A DNA stretch of 17,432 nucleotides from an uncultured Collinsella sp. (GTDB lineage: Bacteria; Actinomycetota; Coriobacteriia; Coriobacteriales; Coriobacteriaceae): contig CABTZM010000023.1 of the NCBI GenBank assembly GCA_902489295.1, forward strand, positions 1 to 17,432, in the 5' to 3' direction. The translations under genes and the position numbers were made by a program. The notes under the pieces are model-generated. The model did no database searches, was not told the origin of the DNA, and worked only from the letters and a program-made list of their open reading frames with translations. Below, piece after piece: positions 6,049 through 13,468 of the stretch (the stretch's first letter is position 1; each line of letters opens with the position of its first letter).

Positions 6049-7053
6049 TTACTCAGCCGTTACGGTGATGTTCTCCCTGTGCTTGCGGATAACATCCCAG
6101 CTAAAGTGCTCGACCAGCCGCTCGGCAGAGCGCGGCGTGGTGTCCGGCGCGATGCCCGTTTGCCCGGCGAGCCAGCCCAGCAGCGCTTCGGGCGTGCCAA
6201 AGCGGGCGCGGAGTTCGCCCAGGTCCAGATCGCGGTCTCGTTTGGAAAGGCGGCGGCCGTCCGGTGCCATGAGCAGCGGAATATGTGCGTAGTGCGGCGT
6301 GGGCAGTCCCAACAGGTGCTGCAGATAGATCTGGCGCGGCGTGGACCCCAGCAGGTCGCATCCGCGCACGACCTCGGTGACGCCCATGGCAGCGTCGTCG
6401 ACCACCACGGCTAGCTGATAGGCAAACACGCCGTCGCTGCGGCGCACCAAAAAGTCGCCGCACTCGGTGGCGAGTGCTTCGCATTGGGCGCCGTACGTGC
6501 GATCCACAAATTCGATCACGTCGTCTGCGAGGTCGTCGACGGTGGGCACGCGCAGACGTGTGGCCGGGGCGCGCAGGGCGCTGCGGCGGGCCACCTCCTC
6601 GGCCGAAAGACTTCGGCAGGCGCCACGGTAGATGGGCGTGCCGTCGCTCGCGTGCGGTGCACTCGCGGCGTGGAGCTCGGCGCGTGTGCAAAAGCAGGGA
6701 TAGGTGAGGCCGGCGTCTTTCAGCCGGCGCAAGGCGCTCTCGTACAGGTCTAGGCGGTCGTGCTGGTAGTAGGGGCCTTCGTCCCACTCCAGCCCCAGCC
6801 AGGCCAGGTCGTCAATCAATTGGGCGGCAAGTTCCGGGCGCTTGCAGCGATCGTCCAGGTCCTCAATGCGTAACACGATGCTGCCGCCCTGGCTGCGGGC
6901 CGAAAGCCATGCGCACAGGCAGCTGAACACGTTGCCCAGGTGCATACGGCCCGAGGGCGACGGGGCGAAGCGCCCCACGACGGGCGCGGGAGCGGCCGGC
7001 GTCGTTGGCGCGTCGGCGGCGGTTGTTGCTATGTTGCGTGCGTTGATGTCCAT
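6049..7053 (-). CDS. gluQ: Glutamyl-Q tRNA(Asp) synthetase
   Basis: A 334-residue class I aminoacyl-tRNA synthetase paralogue that lacks the anticodon-binding domain of GluRS. It has GRFAPSPSGRMHLGN (HIGH-type motif at 38-41), LRIEDLD (61-67), the zinc set C120-x-C122...Y142...C146 typical of GluQ, and RLSKRD (268-273) in place of KMSKS. In this family the enzyme activates glutamate and attaches it to the queuosine base at position 34 of tRNA-Asp. The ATG at 7053 is chosen because translation further upstream is not conserved-looking and a TATACT box ends seven bases before it. Residues 1-25 are an Ala/Thr/Pro-rich extension. No Shine-Dalgarno sequence is present, in keeping with a leaderless transcript. 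Confidence 0.93.
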   Translation of the reverse strand: MDINARNIATTAADAPTTPAAPAPVVGRFAPSPSGRMHLGNVFSCLCAWLSARSQGGSIVLRIEDLDDRCKRPELAAQLIDDLAWLGLEWDEGPYYQHDRLDLYESALRRLKDAGLTYPCFCTRAELHAASAPHASDGTPIYRGACRSLSAEEVARRSALRAPATRLRVPTVDDLADDVIEFVDRTYGAQCEALATECGDFLVRRSDGVFAYQLAVVVDDAAMGVTEVVRGCDLLGSTPRQIYLQHLLGLPTPHYAHIPLLMAPDGRRLSKRDRDLDLGELRARFGTPEALLGWLAGQTGIAPDTTPRSAERLVEHFSWDVIRKHRENITVTAE

Positions 7054-7060
7054 GCGGACG

Positions 7061-7066
7061 AGTATA
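7061..7066 (-). promoter_or_regulatory. -10 box placing the gluQ transcript start at its ATG
   Basis: The minus strand reads TATACT followed by seven bases and then the ATG at 7053. This spacing puts the transcript start on or next to the A of the start codon, which predicts a leaderless mRNA. No convincing -35 hexamer is seen in the GC-rich sequence upstream. Confidence 0.5.
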
Positions 7067-7189
7067 GCGCGGGGCGCGGTGGGGGAGACGCTGCCGTGGC
7101 CTGCAAGTTGCTGAGGCCACACGTTGCGCGTGCCGGACCACCGGCTCGGCGCCTTAATCGTCGTCAATCAATCTAGCCCTCAAACGACA

Positions 7190-7225
7190 GAAACCCCGGC
7201 AGCTCTTCGCAACTGCCGGGGTTTC
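7190..7225. other. Strong hairpin without a T tract, in a divergent intergenic region
   Basis: A perfect 13-bp stem, GAAACCCCGGCAG at 7190-7202 and its complement at 7213-7225, with a 10-base loop. It resembles a terminator stem, but no run of T follows on either strand and no gene ends here: gluQ starts at 7053 going left and the DUF2207 gene starts at 7563 going right. It may be the remains of a terminator of a lost gene, the end of an unannotated small RNA, or a structural repeat. Confidence 0.5.
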
Positions 7226-7562
7226 CGCGGAAAAGGGGGACATGATCCTCAAGCGGACGGCAAAGGGGCAAACCGTTTTCGCTCAACTGCTTTATGCCCC
7301 TCAACTGGCGGCTCAATCAGCGCATGCCGCGCCCACACAAAGCCGCTACACCTGTGATGGAGCTATGAAGTGGTATCTATTGCCGGAGCGGGCTATGCCA
7401 AGGAGTGTCCCAGATTGCCGGCAGATAAGGAACGTCCCCAGGTGCCGGCGGCGGGCGTGACTTTTGTCCCGTTTTGACGCTCCGCTGACCTAGATGTTCG
7501 TCACATGAACTCGCAAACGTGGGACAATGACGCTACTGGTACCACAGACAAAGGATGTGCCT
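7226..7562. other. Non-coding stretch upstream of the DUF2207 gene
   Basis: About 340 bases without a supported gene. AGGGGG lies before an ATG at 7242 that opens 72 codons, but the product (MILKRTAKGQTVFAQLL...) shows no recognisable domain, has an Arg/Cys-rich tail and runs through the repeat at 7381-7450, so it is not called. The right end should hold the promoter of the DUF2207 gene; no convincing -35/-10 pair was found. Confidence 0.4.
7381..7450. repeat. Tandem hairpin repeat with TGCCGG arms and TGGGAC/TGGGGAC loops
   Basis: Two adjacent units, 7399-7423 and 7426-7450, are related: AAGGA, then GTGTCCCA or ACGTCCCCA, then TTGCCGGC or GTGCCGGC. Read on the minus strand each unit is TGGGGACGTTCCTT or TGGGACACTCCTTG, and the flanking GCCGGCA/TGCCGGC arms can pair across the second unit. 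A further TTGCCGG occurs at 7380-7386. The core TGGGGACGTTC also occurs at 9924-9934. No transposase gene lies nearby. Confidence 0.5.
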
Positions 7563-9509
7563 ATGAACGCCCCCGTTGCCCAGCCCTGTCGGCAGCGCCG
7601 CCTGTTTGCGCGGTTCGCTTCCGTCTGCGCACTCGTCGCGCTTGCGTTGTTGCTGCTGCCTGCCGTCGCGCACGCCGACGGCTACTCCATGAGCCAAACC
7701 TATATCGGTGCCACGGTTGAGGCCGATGGCTCGCTGACCGTTGTCGAGGGACGCCAGTTCGATTTCGACGATGACATTAACGGCGTGTATTGGGATATCA
7801 ATACAGGCTCTAACCAGCAAGGCGGCTCGGTGGTCGTCAATGTGCTGAGCGTCGAGGAAGACGACACTGCGTTTAACAAGGTCGACAGCGCAAATAAAGG
7901 CGACGACGGCGTTTACACGGTGGAGCAGTCCGACGACGGCGTAAAGATTAAGGTGTTCAGCCCTCACGAGAGCGGCGACAGCGCAATCTACTACGTGAGT
8001 TATTCCATGACCGGTGCGGTTATGAACTGGGCCGATACCGCCGAGCTCTACTGGAAATTTGTGGGTGACGGCTGGTCTGCGGACTCCGATGACGTCGAGA
8101 TGGAAGTCTACTTTGCAAATGCCGCTGCCGGGACGGCTGCCGTCAAGGGCGATAGCTTCCGCGCATGGGGCCACGGCCCACTGACGGGCGACGTGTCGCT
8201 CGATGCGGACGAGCCCATGGTCACCTATACCATTCCCTGCGTGCATGAGGGCGAATTCGCCGAGGCACGCATCGCCTTCCCCAGCGACTGGGTGCCGCAG
8301 CTTGCCGTCTCGGGCGAAAAGCGCATGTCGACGATCCTGAGCGAAGAGAAGGAATGGGCCGACGAGGCCAACGCTCGCCGTGAGCACGCGCGTGCGGTTG
8401 CCGGCGCGATTGCCGTGGTGTGTGTTGTCGTGGCGGTTGCCTATACCGGTGTGATCGTGATGCTTAAGCTGCGCAGGCCCAAGCCCAAGCCGCTCTTCCA
8501 GGACGAGTACTTCCGCGATGTGCCCTCGGCCGACCATCCCGCTGTGCTTGCAGCTCTCATGAGCTGGAACGACGTGCCCGATCAGGCATATATCGCCACG
8601 CTTATGAAGCTCACCGACGACCGCGTGATCAAGCTGGAAGAAGCGACCGAGACCAAGAAGAAGGGTCTGCTCCGTCGCGAAAAAGAGGAGCAGACGTATC
8701 GCATCACAGTGACCGACGAGGCCTGGAAGGCTGCCAAGAAGGACGGCATCGATCGCGATGTGCTCAAGGTCTTCTTCGCCGGCGTTAAGCCCGATAAGGA
8801 CGGAGTCCGTTCGCGCACGTTTAGCGAGCTGGAGGAGTACGCTAGCGAGCGCACCACATCTGTTGGCGACAAGCTCGAGGACTATCAGAGCACGGTTAAG
8901 GGCAAGCTGGAGGCGCGCGAGTTTATCGCCTCGGACGGCACCATCGCCCTGGTTGCCGGCTTGGTTCTCGGCATCATCATTGTCTTTGGCATTCTGGGCT
9001 CTCTGATCTATACCGACTTTGCGGACGCCAACGTCGGCGCCGCTATGATCTCGATTCCCGTCACGATCGTGGGCTTTGTCCTGAGCTGCACCTTCCGCCG
9101 TTACACGCCGGAGGGCGCCGAGGTGGCGGCTCGCTGCAAGGCGCTCAAGCATTGGCTCGAGGACTTTACGCGTCTGAAGGAGGCCGTCCCCAGCGACCTG
9201 ATCTTGTGGAACAAACTGCTGGTGATGGGCGTTGCCCTGGGCGTTTCGAAAGAAGTGCTGCGACAGCTGGCCGAGGCCGTGCCTGCGGACCTGCGCAACA
9301 GCGACGATTTCTACGACAACTACCCCTGCTACTGGTGGTATTACCATCACTACGGCAACGAGTCCCCGCTCGATTCGTTCAACGATGTGTACCACGAGAC
9401 CATCCGCGAGCTGGCTTCGAGTTCCGATAGTTCGAGCGGCGGCAGCGGCGGCGGCTTTTCCGGTGGCGGCGGTGGCGGCGTCGGCGGAGGCGGCGGCGGA
9501 ACGTTCTAG
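7563..9509 (+). CDS. DUF2207 membrane protein (YciQ-like) with Gly-rich tail
   Basis: A 648-residue envelope protein. A signal peptide covers residues 1-38 (basic RQRR, hydrophobic core, cleavage after AHA). An extracytoplasmic beta-rich domain (about 39-270) begins with the family's typical opening, YIGATVEADGSLTVVEGRQFDF...GVYWDI. Membrane segments follow at about 275-300, 459-483 and 490-511, with a cytoplasmic domain between the first and second. The last 25 residues are a Ser/Gly run (SSSGGSGGGFSGGGGGG) ending in TF, a hallmark of DUF2207 proteins. The ATG at 7563 has AAAGGA nearby and directly precedes the signal peptide; an upstream ATG at 7527 would put 12 residues before it without a binding site. 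The function is unknown; a role at the cell envelope is inferred. It is transcribed alone. Confidence 0.9.
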   Translation: MNAPVAQPCRQRRLFARFASVCALVALALLLLPAVAHADGYSMSQTYIGATVEADGSLTVVEGRQFDFDDDINGVYWDINTGSNQQGGSVVVNVLSVEEDDTAFNKVDSANKGDDGVYTVEQSDDGVKIKVFSPHESGDSAIYYVSYSMTGAVMNWADTAELYWKFVGDGWSADSDDVEMEVYFANAAAGTAAVKGDSFRAWGHGPLTGDVSLDADEPMVTYTIPCVHEGEFAEARIAFPSDWVPQLAVSGEKRMSTILSEEKEWADEANARREHARAVAGAIAVVCVVVAVAYTGVIVMLKLRRPKPKPLFQDEYFRDVPSADHPAVLAALMSWNDVPDQAYIATLMKLTDDRVIKLEEATETKKKGLLRREKEEQTYRITVTDEAWKAAKKDGIDRDVLKVFFAGVKPDKDGVRSRTFSELEEYASERTTSVGDKLEDYQSTVKGKLEAREFIASDGTIALVAGLVLGIIIVFGILGSLIYTDFADANVGAAMISIPVTIVGFVLSCTFRRYTPEGAEVAARCKALKHWLEDFTRLKEAVPSDLILWNKLLVMGVALGVSKEVLRQLAEAVPADLRNSDDFYDNYPCYWWYYHHYGNESPLDSFNDVYHETIRELASSSDSSSGGSGGGFSGGGGGGVGGGGGGTF

Positions 9510-9622
9510 CGAGCGCTTGCTTTGGGGTGGATCTTTCTGGGCGGTTGCCAGGGAAGATTCATCCCATTTTTGTGCATCGAAACGGGTCAAACTTTCCGCT
9601 GAGGACCTTCGCACAAGGGGCA

Positions 9623-9654
9623 GTGGACAAAAAATACCAAATATGAGTACTGTT
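9623..9654 (+). repeat. Inverted repeat, left copy
   Basis: This 32-base unit starts GTGGACAAAA and ends CAAATATGAGTACTGTT. It matches the unit at 9821-9852 on the opposite strand at 28 of 32 positions, and the last 17 bases are identical. After the shared part the left copy continues GCTGCG, while the right copy has 12 extra bases before GCAGCG, so one copy may carry a small deletion. The sequence is AT-richer than its surroundings. Confidence 0.7.
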
Positions 9655-9685
9655 GCTGCGTTGGTCACATATGTTTGCACATAAT

Positions 9686-9731
9686 AATGGGCTCCTAATG
9701 AGAGTGCTCCTCGTTAGGAGCCCATTTTATT
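9686..9731 (+). terminator. Intrinsic terminator downstream of the DUF2207 gene
   Basis: A 13-bp perfect stem (AATGGGCTCCTAA at 9686-9698, complement at 9714-9726) with a 15-base loop is followed by TTTTATT. It lies 177 bases after the DUF2207 stop and inside the pair of inverted repeats at 9623-9654 and 9821-9852. The unusual distance means the DUF2207 message would carry a long 3' tail, or the terminator may belong to the repeat element. Confidence 0.8.
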
Positions 9732-9820
9732 GAACATTTGGGGAGTTACGTCAGCTCGTGCAGCTGGTCGTCATGCCTATAAGCATCAAAAATGCCCCGA
9801 ATCGCTGCTACTAAAAAGGT

Positions 9821-9852
9821 AACAGTACTCATATTTGATGTATTTTGACCAC
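9821..9852 (-). repeat. Inverted repeat, right copy
   Basis: Partner of the unit at 9623-9654. Read on the minus strand it is GTGGTCAAAATAC followed by the 17 bases identical to the left copy, then ACCTTTTTAGTAGCAGCG. With the terminator between them the two copies could form a roughly 230-base structure. The rest of the 452-base gap (9510-9961) has no supported gene. Confidence 0.7.
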
Positions 9853-9875
9853 GGCTATCTACAAACCCCCTAGGC

Positions 9876-9946
9876 CACTCATTGGGGACAGACTTAAATG
9901 ACTAGTTGTTGGGGATCAGTCATTGGGGACGTTCTTAAATGACTAG
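9876..9946. repeat. Two tandem hairpin repeats with GGGGAC loops
   Basis: Units at 9876-9905 and 9917-9946 (period 41) share CA-x-TCATTGGGGAC, then AGAC or GTTC, then TTAAATGACTAG. Each can fold by pairing (A)GTCATT with AATGAC(T), leaving GGGGAC in the loop. The form, a short palindrome with an exposed GGGGAC loop, resembles REP-type elements mobilised by IS200/RAYT-like transposases. They lie just downstream of the acetyltransferase gene, which reads towards them. Confidence 0.6.
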
Positions 9947-9961
9947 GTGTGGCTGCTTGGG

Positions 9962-10603
9962 CTAGGCTGTTAGGTCGAGTTCGTAGAGAAAGCTTTCGCG
10001 CGGCATGTCGTGACGACGCTCTTCGCGGTTGGCGCGGTGCGTGGCCGTGCGCTTAAAGCCGTGCAACTCGTAGAACTTCCACGAGCAGTTGGAGTCGGTG
10101 TACAGGTGCGCCCTTGTCGCCCCGCGCGAGGACAGGTACGAGACCGCGGCATCGAGCAACACTGAGCCTACACCCAGGCCGTGGACATCGGGATCGACGG
10201 CGAGCAGCGTGACTTCGTTGTCGTGCGGCAACGGGCTGCTCTCGAGCAGGCGGTTGTTGGTTCGGATGGTTGCACGCACAAACGAGAGATACTCGGCGCA
10301 GGCATCAGGCTCCAGCTCACGCATCTGCGATAGCAGCGCGCGTTCGGTATCCATCCAATGTTCCTTAACGGTGGCGCCGGAGCTCTGTCCCGCACGCGCG
10401 AGCGAAATGCCACGCGCCTGACCGTCGATTACGGCAACCTGCGAAAACGTCGATGACGAAAGGCAATAGGCGAGGTCGCACGCGGCCTCAAGGCGGTTGT
10501 ACTCATCGTTATCCGAATTGTTATGCCAAAGCTGCTGCAGAATCAGCGCGATGGCGTCGAAGTCTTCGGTATCAAACGGTCGGTAGAGAACCCGCGAGAC
10601 CAT
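9962..10603 (-). CDS. GNAT-family N-acetyltransferase
   Basis: A 213-residue protein. The C-terminal half carries the GNAT fold: motif A at about 131-150 (VTLLAVDPDVHGLGVGSVLL, with the acetyl-CoA pyrophosphate loop H-G-L-G-V-G), then the helix DAAVSYLSSRG, strand AHLYTD, and the motif B region NCSWKFYELHGFKR (172-185), where Tyr178 is the usual candidate general acid. Residues 1-125 contain an extra helical region (YLSFVRATIRTNNRLLES), longer than in minimal GNATs. The substrate is not evident; GNATs of this type acetylate small amines or protein amino groups. The ATG at 10603 has AGAGG upstream. Transcription runs alone, divergent from purH, and no terminator with a T tract follows. Confidence 0.9.
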   Translation of the reverse strand: MVSRVLYRPFDTEDFDAIALILQQLWHNNSDNDEYNRLEAACDLAYCLSSSTFSQVAVIDGQARGISLARAGQSSGATVKEHWMDTERALLSQMRELEPDACAEYLSFVRATIRTNNRLLESSPLPHDNEVTLLAVDPDVHGLGVGSVLLDAAVSYLSSRGATRAHLYTDSNCSWKFYELHGFKRTATHRANREERRHDMPRESFLYELDLTA

Positions 10604-10868
10604 GGTGCCTCTTTCTTTTGCGGATGCATATCGAGCACAGTTCTACCACGCTATTGGCATCTAATTATGGTGCCCCTGTGTTCCATGAACTCACCGTGCC
10701 CATCCCCTCCGCGCGCAAACTTTTTCTGCACATGCGCCCGTTGCGGGGTGCATCGATGCGCTCGATGCGCTACATTGAATCAGTATTTTCAATGCCGCTG
10801 CGCGAGCGCTGCAGATCGACGTATCACCGACTCACAGAGCACGGCGGCGTACCAGACAGGAGGACTGC

Positions 10869-12476
10869 ATGGGATCTGATGTGAAGATCGCACGCGCGTT
10901 GATCTCGGTTACCGATAAAACGGGTGTCGTCGATTTCGCACGGACGCTGGTCGATGACTTTGGCGTCGAGATCATCTCTACGGGCGGCACGGCTCGTGCC
11001 ATCGAGGACGCGGGCGTTCCCGTAACCCCCATCGAGGAGTTCACGGGCTATCCCGAGATGATGGACGGCCGCGTTAAGACCCTGCACCCCAAGGTTCACG
11101 GCGCGCTGCTGGCCCGCCGCGATTCCGAGCAGCACATGCAGGAGGCCGCTCAGCACGGCATTAAGCTGATCGACTTGGTCGTCGTCAACCTGTACGAGTT
11201 CGAGAAGACCGTCGCCAACCCCGAGGTCACCTTTGCGGACGCCATCGAGCACATCGACATTGGCGGTCCCTCCATGCTGCGCTCCGCCGCTAAGAACGCT
11301 GCGAGCGTTACCGTCATCTCTGACCCGGCCGACTACGACGCTGTCCTTGCCGAGATGCGCGAGACCGGCGGCTGCACCACGCTTGCCACCCGTCGTCGCC
11401 TGCAGGTGAAGGTCTACCAGACTACCGCCGCCTACGATACGGCTATCTCCCGTTGGCTTGCCGCCCAGGCAAGCGACGTGGCGGACACCTCTGCCAAGCT
11501 CGAGATTTCGCTGGAAAAGGTCGACGACCTGCGCTATGGCGAGAACCCACAGCAGAAGGCCACGGTCTATCGTTTTGCCGAGGGCTGCGAGAACACCGCG
11601 AGCTCGCAGTTCCCGCTCGTTGGCTCCGAGCAGATCCAGGGCAAGCCGCTCAGCTACAACAACTATCTGGATGCCGATGCCGCTTGGAACCTGGTCCGCG
11701 AGTTCGACGAGCCGGCCTGCGTGATCCTCAAGCACCAGAACCCCTGCGGTTCTGCCGTTGCCGAGGACATCACGGCTGCCTACGACCGCGCCTTCGCCTG
11801 CGATCCCAAGAGTGCCTTTGGCGGCATCATCGCCTGCAACCGCGAGGTTCCCTATGAGCTGGTCGAGCACTTTGCCGATCAGAACAAACAGTTCGTCGAG
11901 GTCATCATCGCCCCGAGCTACACTGCCGAGGCGCTCGAGCGCATGGCCAAGCGCCCCAACCTGCGCGTGCTGGCCACCGGCGGCGTGGACCACGGCGCCC
12001 AGGTGGAGCTGCGCTCCATCGACGGCGGCATGCTGGTGCAGGAAGTCGACCACGTGACCGAGGATCCCGCGACCTTTACGTTCCCCACCGACCGCAAGCC
12101 CACCGACGCCGAGATGGCCGAGCTCGAGTTTGCCTGGAAGGTCTGCAAGGGCGTTAAGTCCAACGCCATCTTGGTTTCCAAGGGCAAGGCCGGCATTGGC
12201 ATGGGCCCGGGTCAGCCTAACCGCGTTGACTCTGCGCTGCTTGCCTGCGAGCGCGCCGAGGACTTCTGCGAGCGCGAGGGCGTGGAGAAGGGCGGCTTTG
12301 CCTGTGCAAGCGACGCGTTCTTCCCGTTCCGCGACAATGTTGACGTGCTCGCCGCGCACGGTGTGACCTGCATCATCCAGCCCGGTGGCTCCAAGCGCGA
12401 CGACGAGAGCATCCAGGCCTGCAACGAGCATGGTATTGCGATGGTCTTCACCGGAGCCAGGCATTTTAGGCACTAA
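10869..12476 (+). CDS. purH: Bifunctional AICAR transformylase / IMP cyclohydrolase
   Basis: A 535-residue protein, full length for PurH. It carries out the last two steps of de novo IMP synthesis: formylation of AICAR with 10-formyl-THF, then ring closure to IMP. The N-terminal cyclohydrolase domain has ALISVTDKTG, the phosphate loop STGGT (38-42), GRVKTLHPKVHG (67-78) and DIGGPSM (130-136). The transformylase domain has LRYGENPQQ (221-229), the catalytic Lys288-His289 in ILKHQNPCG, SAFGGIIACN and the usual C-terminal FTGARHFRH. AGGAGGACTGC precedes the ATG at 10869. It stands alone, without other pur genes, and ends in a strong terminator. No purine riboswitch is visible in the 265-base upstream gap. 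Confidence 0.97.
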   Translation: MGSDVKIARALISVTDKTGVVDFARTLVDDFGVEIISTGGTARAIEDAGVPVTPIEEFTGYPEMMDGRVKTLHPKVHGALLARRDSEQHMQEAAQHGIKLIDLVVVNLYEFEKTVANPEVTFADAIEHIDIGGPSMLRSAAKNAASVTVISDPADYDAVLAEMRETGGCTTLATRRRLQVKVYQTTAAYDTAISRWLAAQASDVADTSAKLEISLEKVDDLRYGENPQQKATVYRFAEGCENTASSQFPLVGSEQIQGKPLSYNNYLDADAAWNLVREFDEPACVILKHQNPCGSAVAEDITAAYDRAFACDPKSAFGGIIACNREVPYELVEHFADQNKQFVEVIIAPSYTAEALERMAKRPNLRVLATGGVDHGAQVELRSIDGGMLVQEVDHVTEDPATFTFPTDRKPTDAEMAELEFAWKVCKGVKSNAILVSKGKAGIGMGPGQPNRVDSALLACERAEDFCEREGVEKGGFACASDAFFPFRDNVDVLAAHGVTCIIQPGGSKRDDESIQACNEHGIAMVFTGARHFRH

Positions 12477-12505
12477 GTTCCGCCCTGGGACAAAATAATC
12501 TCTGC

Positions 12506-12541
12506 AAAAGACGGCTGCTCCGTTTGGAGGGCCGTCTTTTT
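12506..12541 (+). terminator. purH intrinsic terminator
   Basis: AAAAGACGGC at 12506-12515 pairs with GCCGTCTTTT at 12531-12540, with an inner CTCC/GGAG stem capped by GTTT, followed by T. It begins 30 bases after the purH stop. The promoter of the next gene must overlap its right edge, since TATAAG occurs at 12544-12549. Confidence 0.9.
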
Positions 12542-12557
12542 GGTATAAGAGGACGGA

Positions 12558-13289
12558 ATGACTAACACGAAAGGTATGACCATGCCCCAGATTGATGATG
12601 CCGAGCTGTTTGGCAATGCCGAGGATCAGCGTGCGTACGAGGACTTTTGCGCCAATCAGGAGGCGGTCGAGAAGTTCACGCTCGACAAGCCCGCGCTTGT
12701 CTGCCGTTGGCGCATGTCCAATAAAAAGGTGCCCATGCTCAACCGCCACATCCGTGCACTGTCCGAGCGTCTGGTGCAGGGCGAGCCGCTTACCCATAAC
12801 ATGCTCAGCTGGGCCAAGCAGCACGTTGAGTGGTCGCTAGCCGAGGGCGACTATACTGCGCACGACGGCGTGCTCATGCTGGTGATCGACATCAACGGCA
12901 ACGCCGCCATGACAGTGGGGGAGTACGAGCCGCTCGCCGATACGTCAGCCAAGGCGCTGCGTGCCCGCTCTGCCGAGGCCCGTTCCGAGGCCGACGAAAC
13001 CGGCGTGGCGCCCGAGCTGCTTGCTGCCGTCAACGACGGCGAGCTGGCCTTTGTGGCGCCGGCGGACGAGTGCCTGTGCGGCACGGCGACGCTCATCGAA
13101 CAGCTGGCCCAGACCAAGGACATCCCGGTCGCGCGCGTAGACATCCCCGCTCAGCTCAAGGGCGCGCTGTTCCTGGTGAGCGACGAGCACGGCGTGGTCC
13201 CCGCCGACGATACCGATGCCGCCGAGGCGGACGCCGCCACGGTCGCCTTCTTCGCCGACGGCTACGAAAAGCTCCGCGCCCGTCGCTAA
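12558..13289 (+). CDS. Hypothetical protein, 243 residues
   Basis: The family is not recognised. The protein is acidic and soluble, with no signal peptide or membrane segment. The N-terminal half contains VCRWRMSNKKVPMLNRHIRAL and HDGVLMLVIDINGNAAMTVGEYEPL; the second half contains ADECLCGTATLIEQLAQTKDIPV and ends in an Ala/Asp-rich stretch before EKLRARR. The order recalls class IV PLP aminotransferases very faintly, but the lysine and other key residues cannot be assigned, so no function is given. Codon use is typical of the window and coding bias is strong. The start is uncertain: ATG 12558 has AGAGGA four bases upstream, while ATG 12582 has AAAGG seven bases upstream. TATAAG at 12544-12549 would start a transcript near 12557, leaving 12558 leaderless or favouring 12582. 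Confidence 0.8.
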   Translation: MTNTKGMTMPQIDDAELFGNAEDQRAYEDFCANQEAVEKFTLDKPALVCRWRMSNKKVPMLNRHIRALSERLVQGEPLTHNMLSWAKQHVEWSLAEGDYTAHDGVLMLVIDINGNAAMTVGEYEPLADTSAKALRARSAEARSEADETGVAPELLAAVNDGELAFVAPADECLCGTATLIEQLAQTKDIPVARVDIPAQLKGALFLVSDEHGVVPADDTDAAEADAATVAFFADGYEKLRARR

Positions 13290-13333
13290 ATGATTATTCT
13301 GGGACGGGGATTAAAGAATCATTTTGGTCCCCG
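13290..13333. repeat. Compound hairpin repeat with GGGAC loop
   Basis: ATGATT (13290-13295) can pair with AATCAT (13317-13322), placing CTGGGACGGGG in the loop. Alternatively CGGGGA (13305-13310) pairs with TCCCCG (13328-13333). The two stems exclude each other. It starts one base after the stop of the 243-residue gene and may double as its terminator. It shares the design, short arms and a GGGAC loop, with the repeats at 7381-7450 and 9876-9946. Confidence 0.45.
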
Positions 13334-13394
13334 CCACCGCTGCGAGTGTGAGGCGGACAAAACGCCCCCGCCCGCGAACAGTTCTGTCACCTTG

Positions 13395-13410
13395 GCACCG
13401 CGCGCGGTGC
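13395..13410. promoter_or_regulatory. Perfect 16-bp palindrome upstream of the BceR-like gene
   Basis: GCACCGCGCGCGGTGC is a perfect inverted repeat 59 bases before the regulator start. A CATAAT box follows at 13430-13435, so the palindrome overlaps the position of a -35 region. This is where an autoregulating response regulator or a repressor would bind. No -35 consensus is present, which fits a promoter that needs an activator. Confidence 0.35.
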
Positions 13411-13468
13411 ACACCTGCAGTTTCGCAGCCATAATGGTGGCAAGACAACCAAGAGGGGAGCGGAATCC

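Noticed and set aside
7533..9680. 715-codon open frame on the minus strand
   Set aside because: It lies opposite the DUF2207 gene, has no recognisable domain and an odd His/Gly/Val-rich composition; it is a by-product of GC-rich codon use.
10604..10868. Purine riboswitch or PurR-type site upstream of purH
   Set aside because: No purine-riboswitch core and no clear operator could be found in the gap.
10824..12824. 666-codon open frame on the minus strand
   Set aside because: It is antisense to purH across the terminator and into the next gene; PurH is unmistakable on the plus strand.
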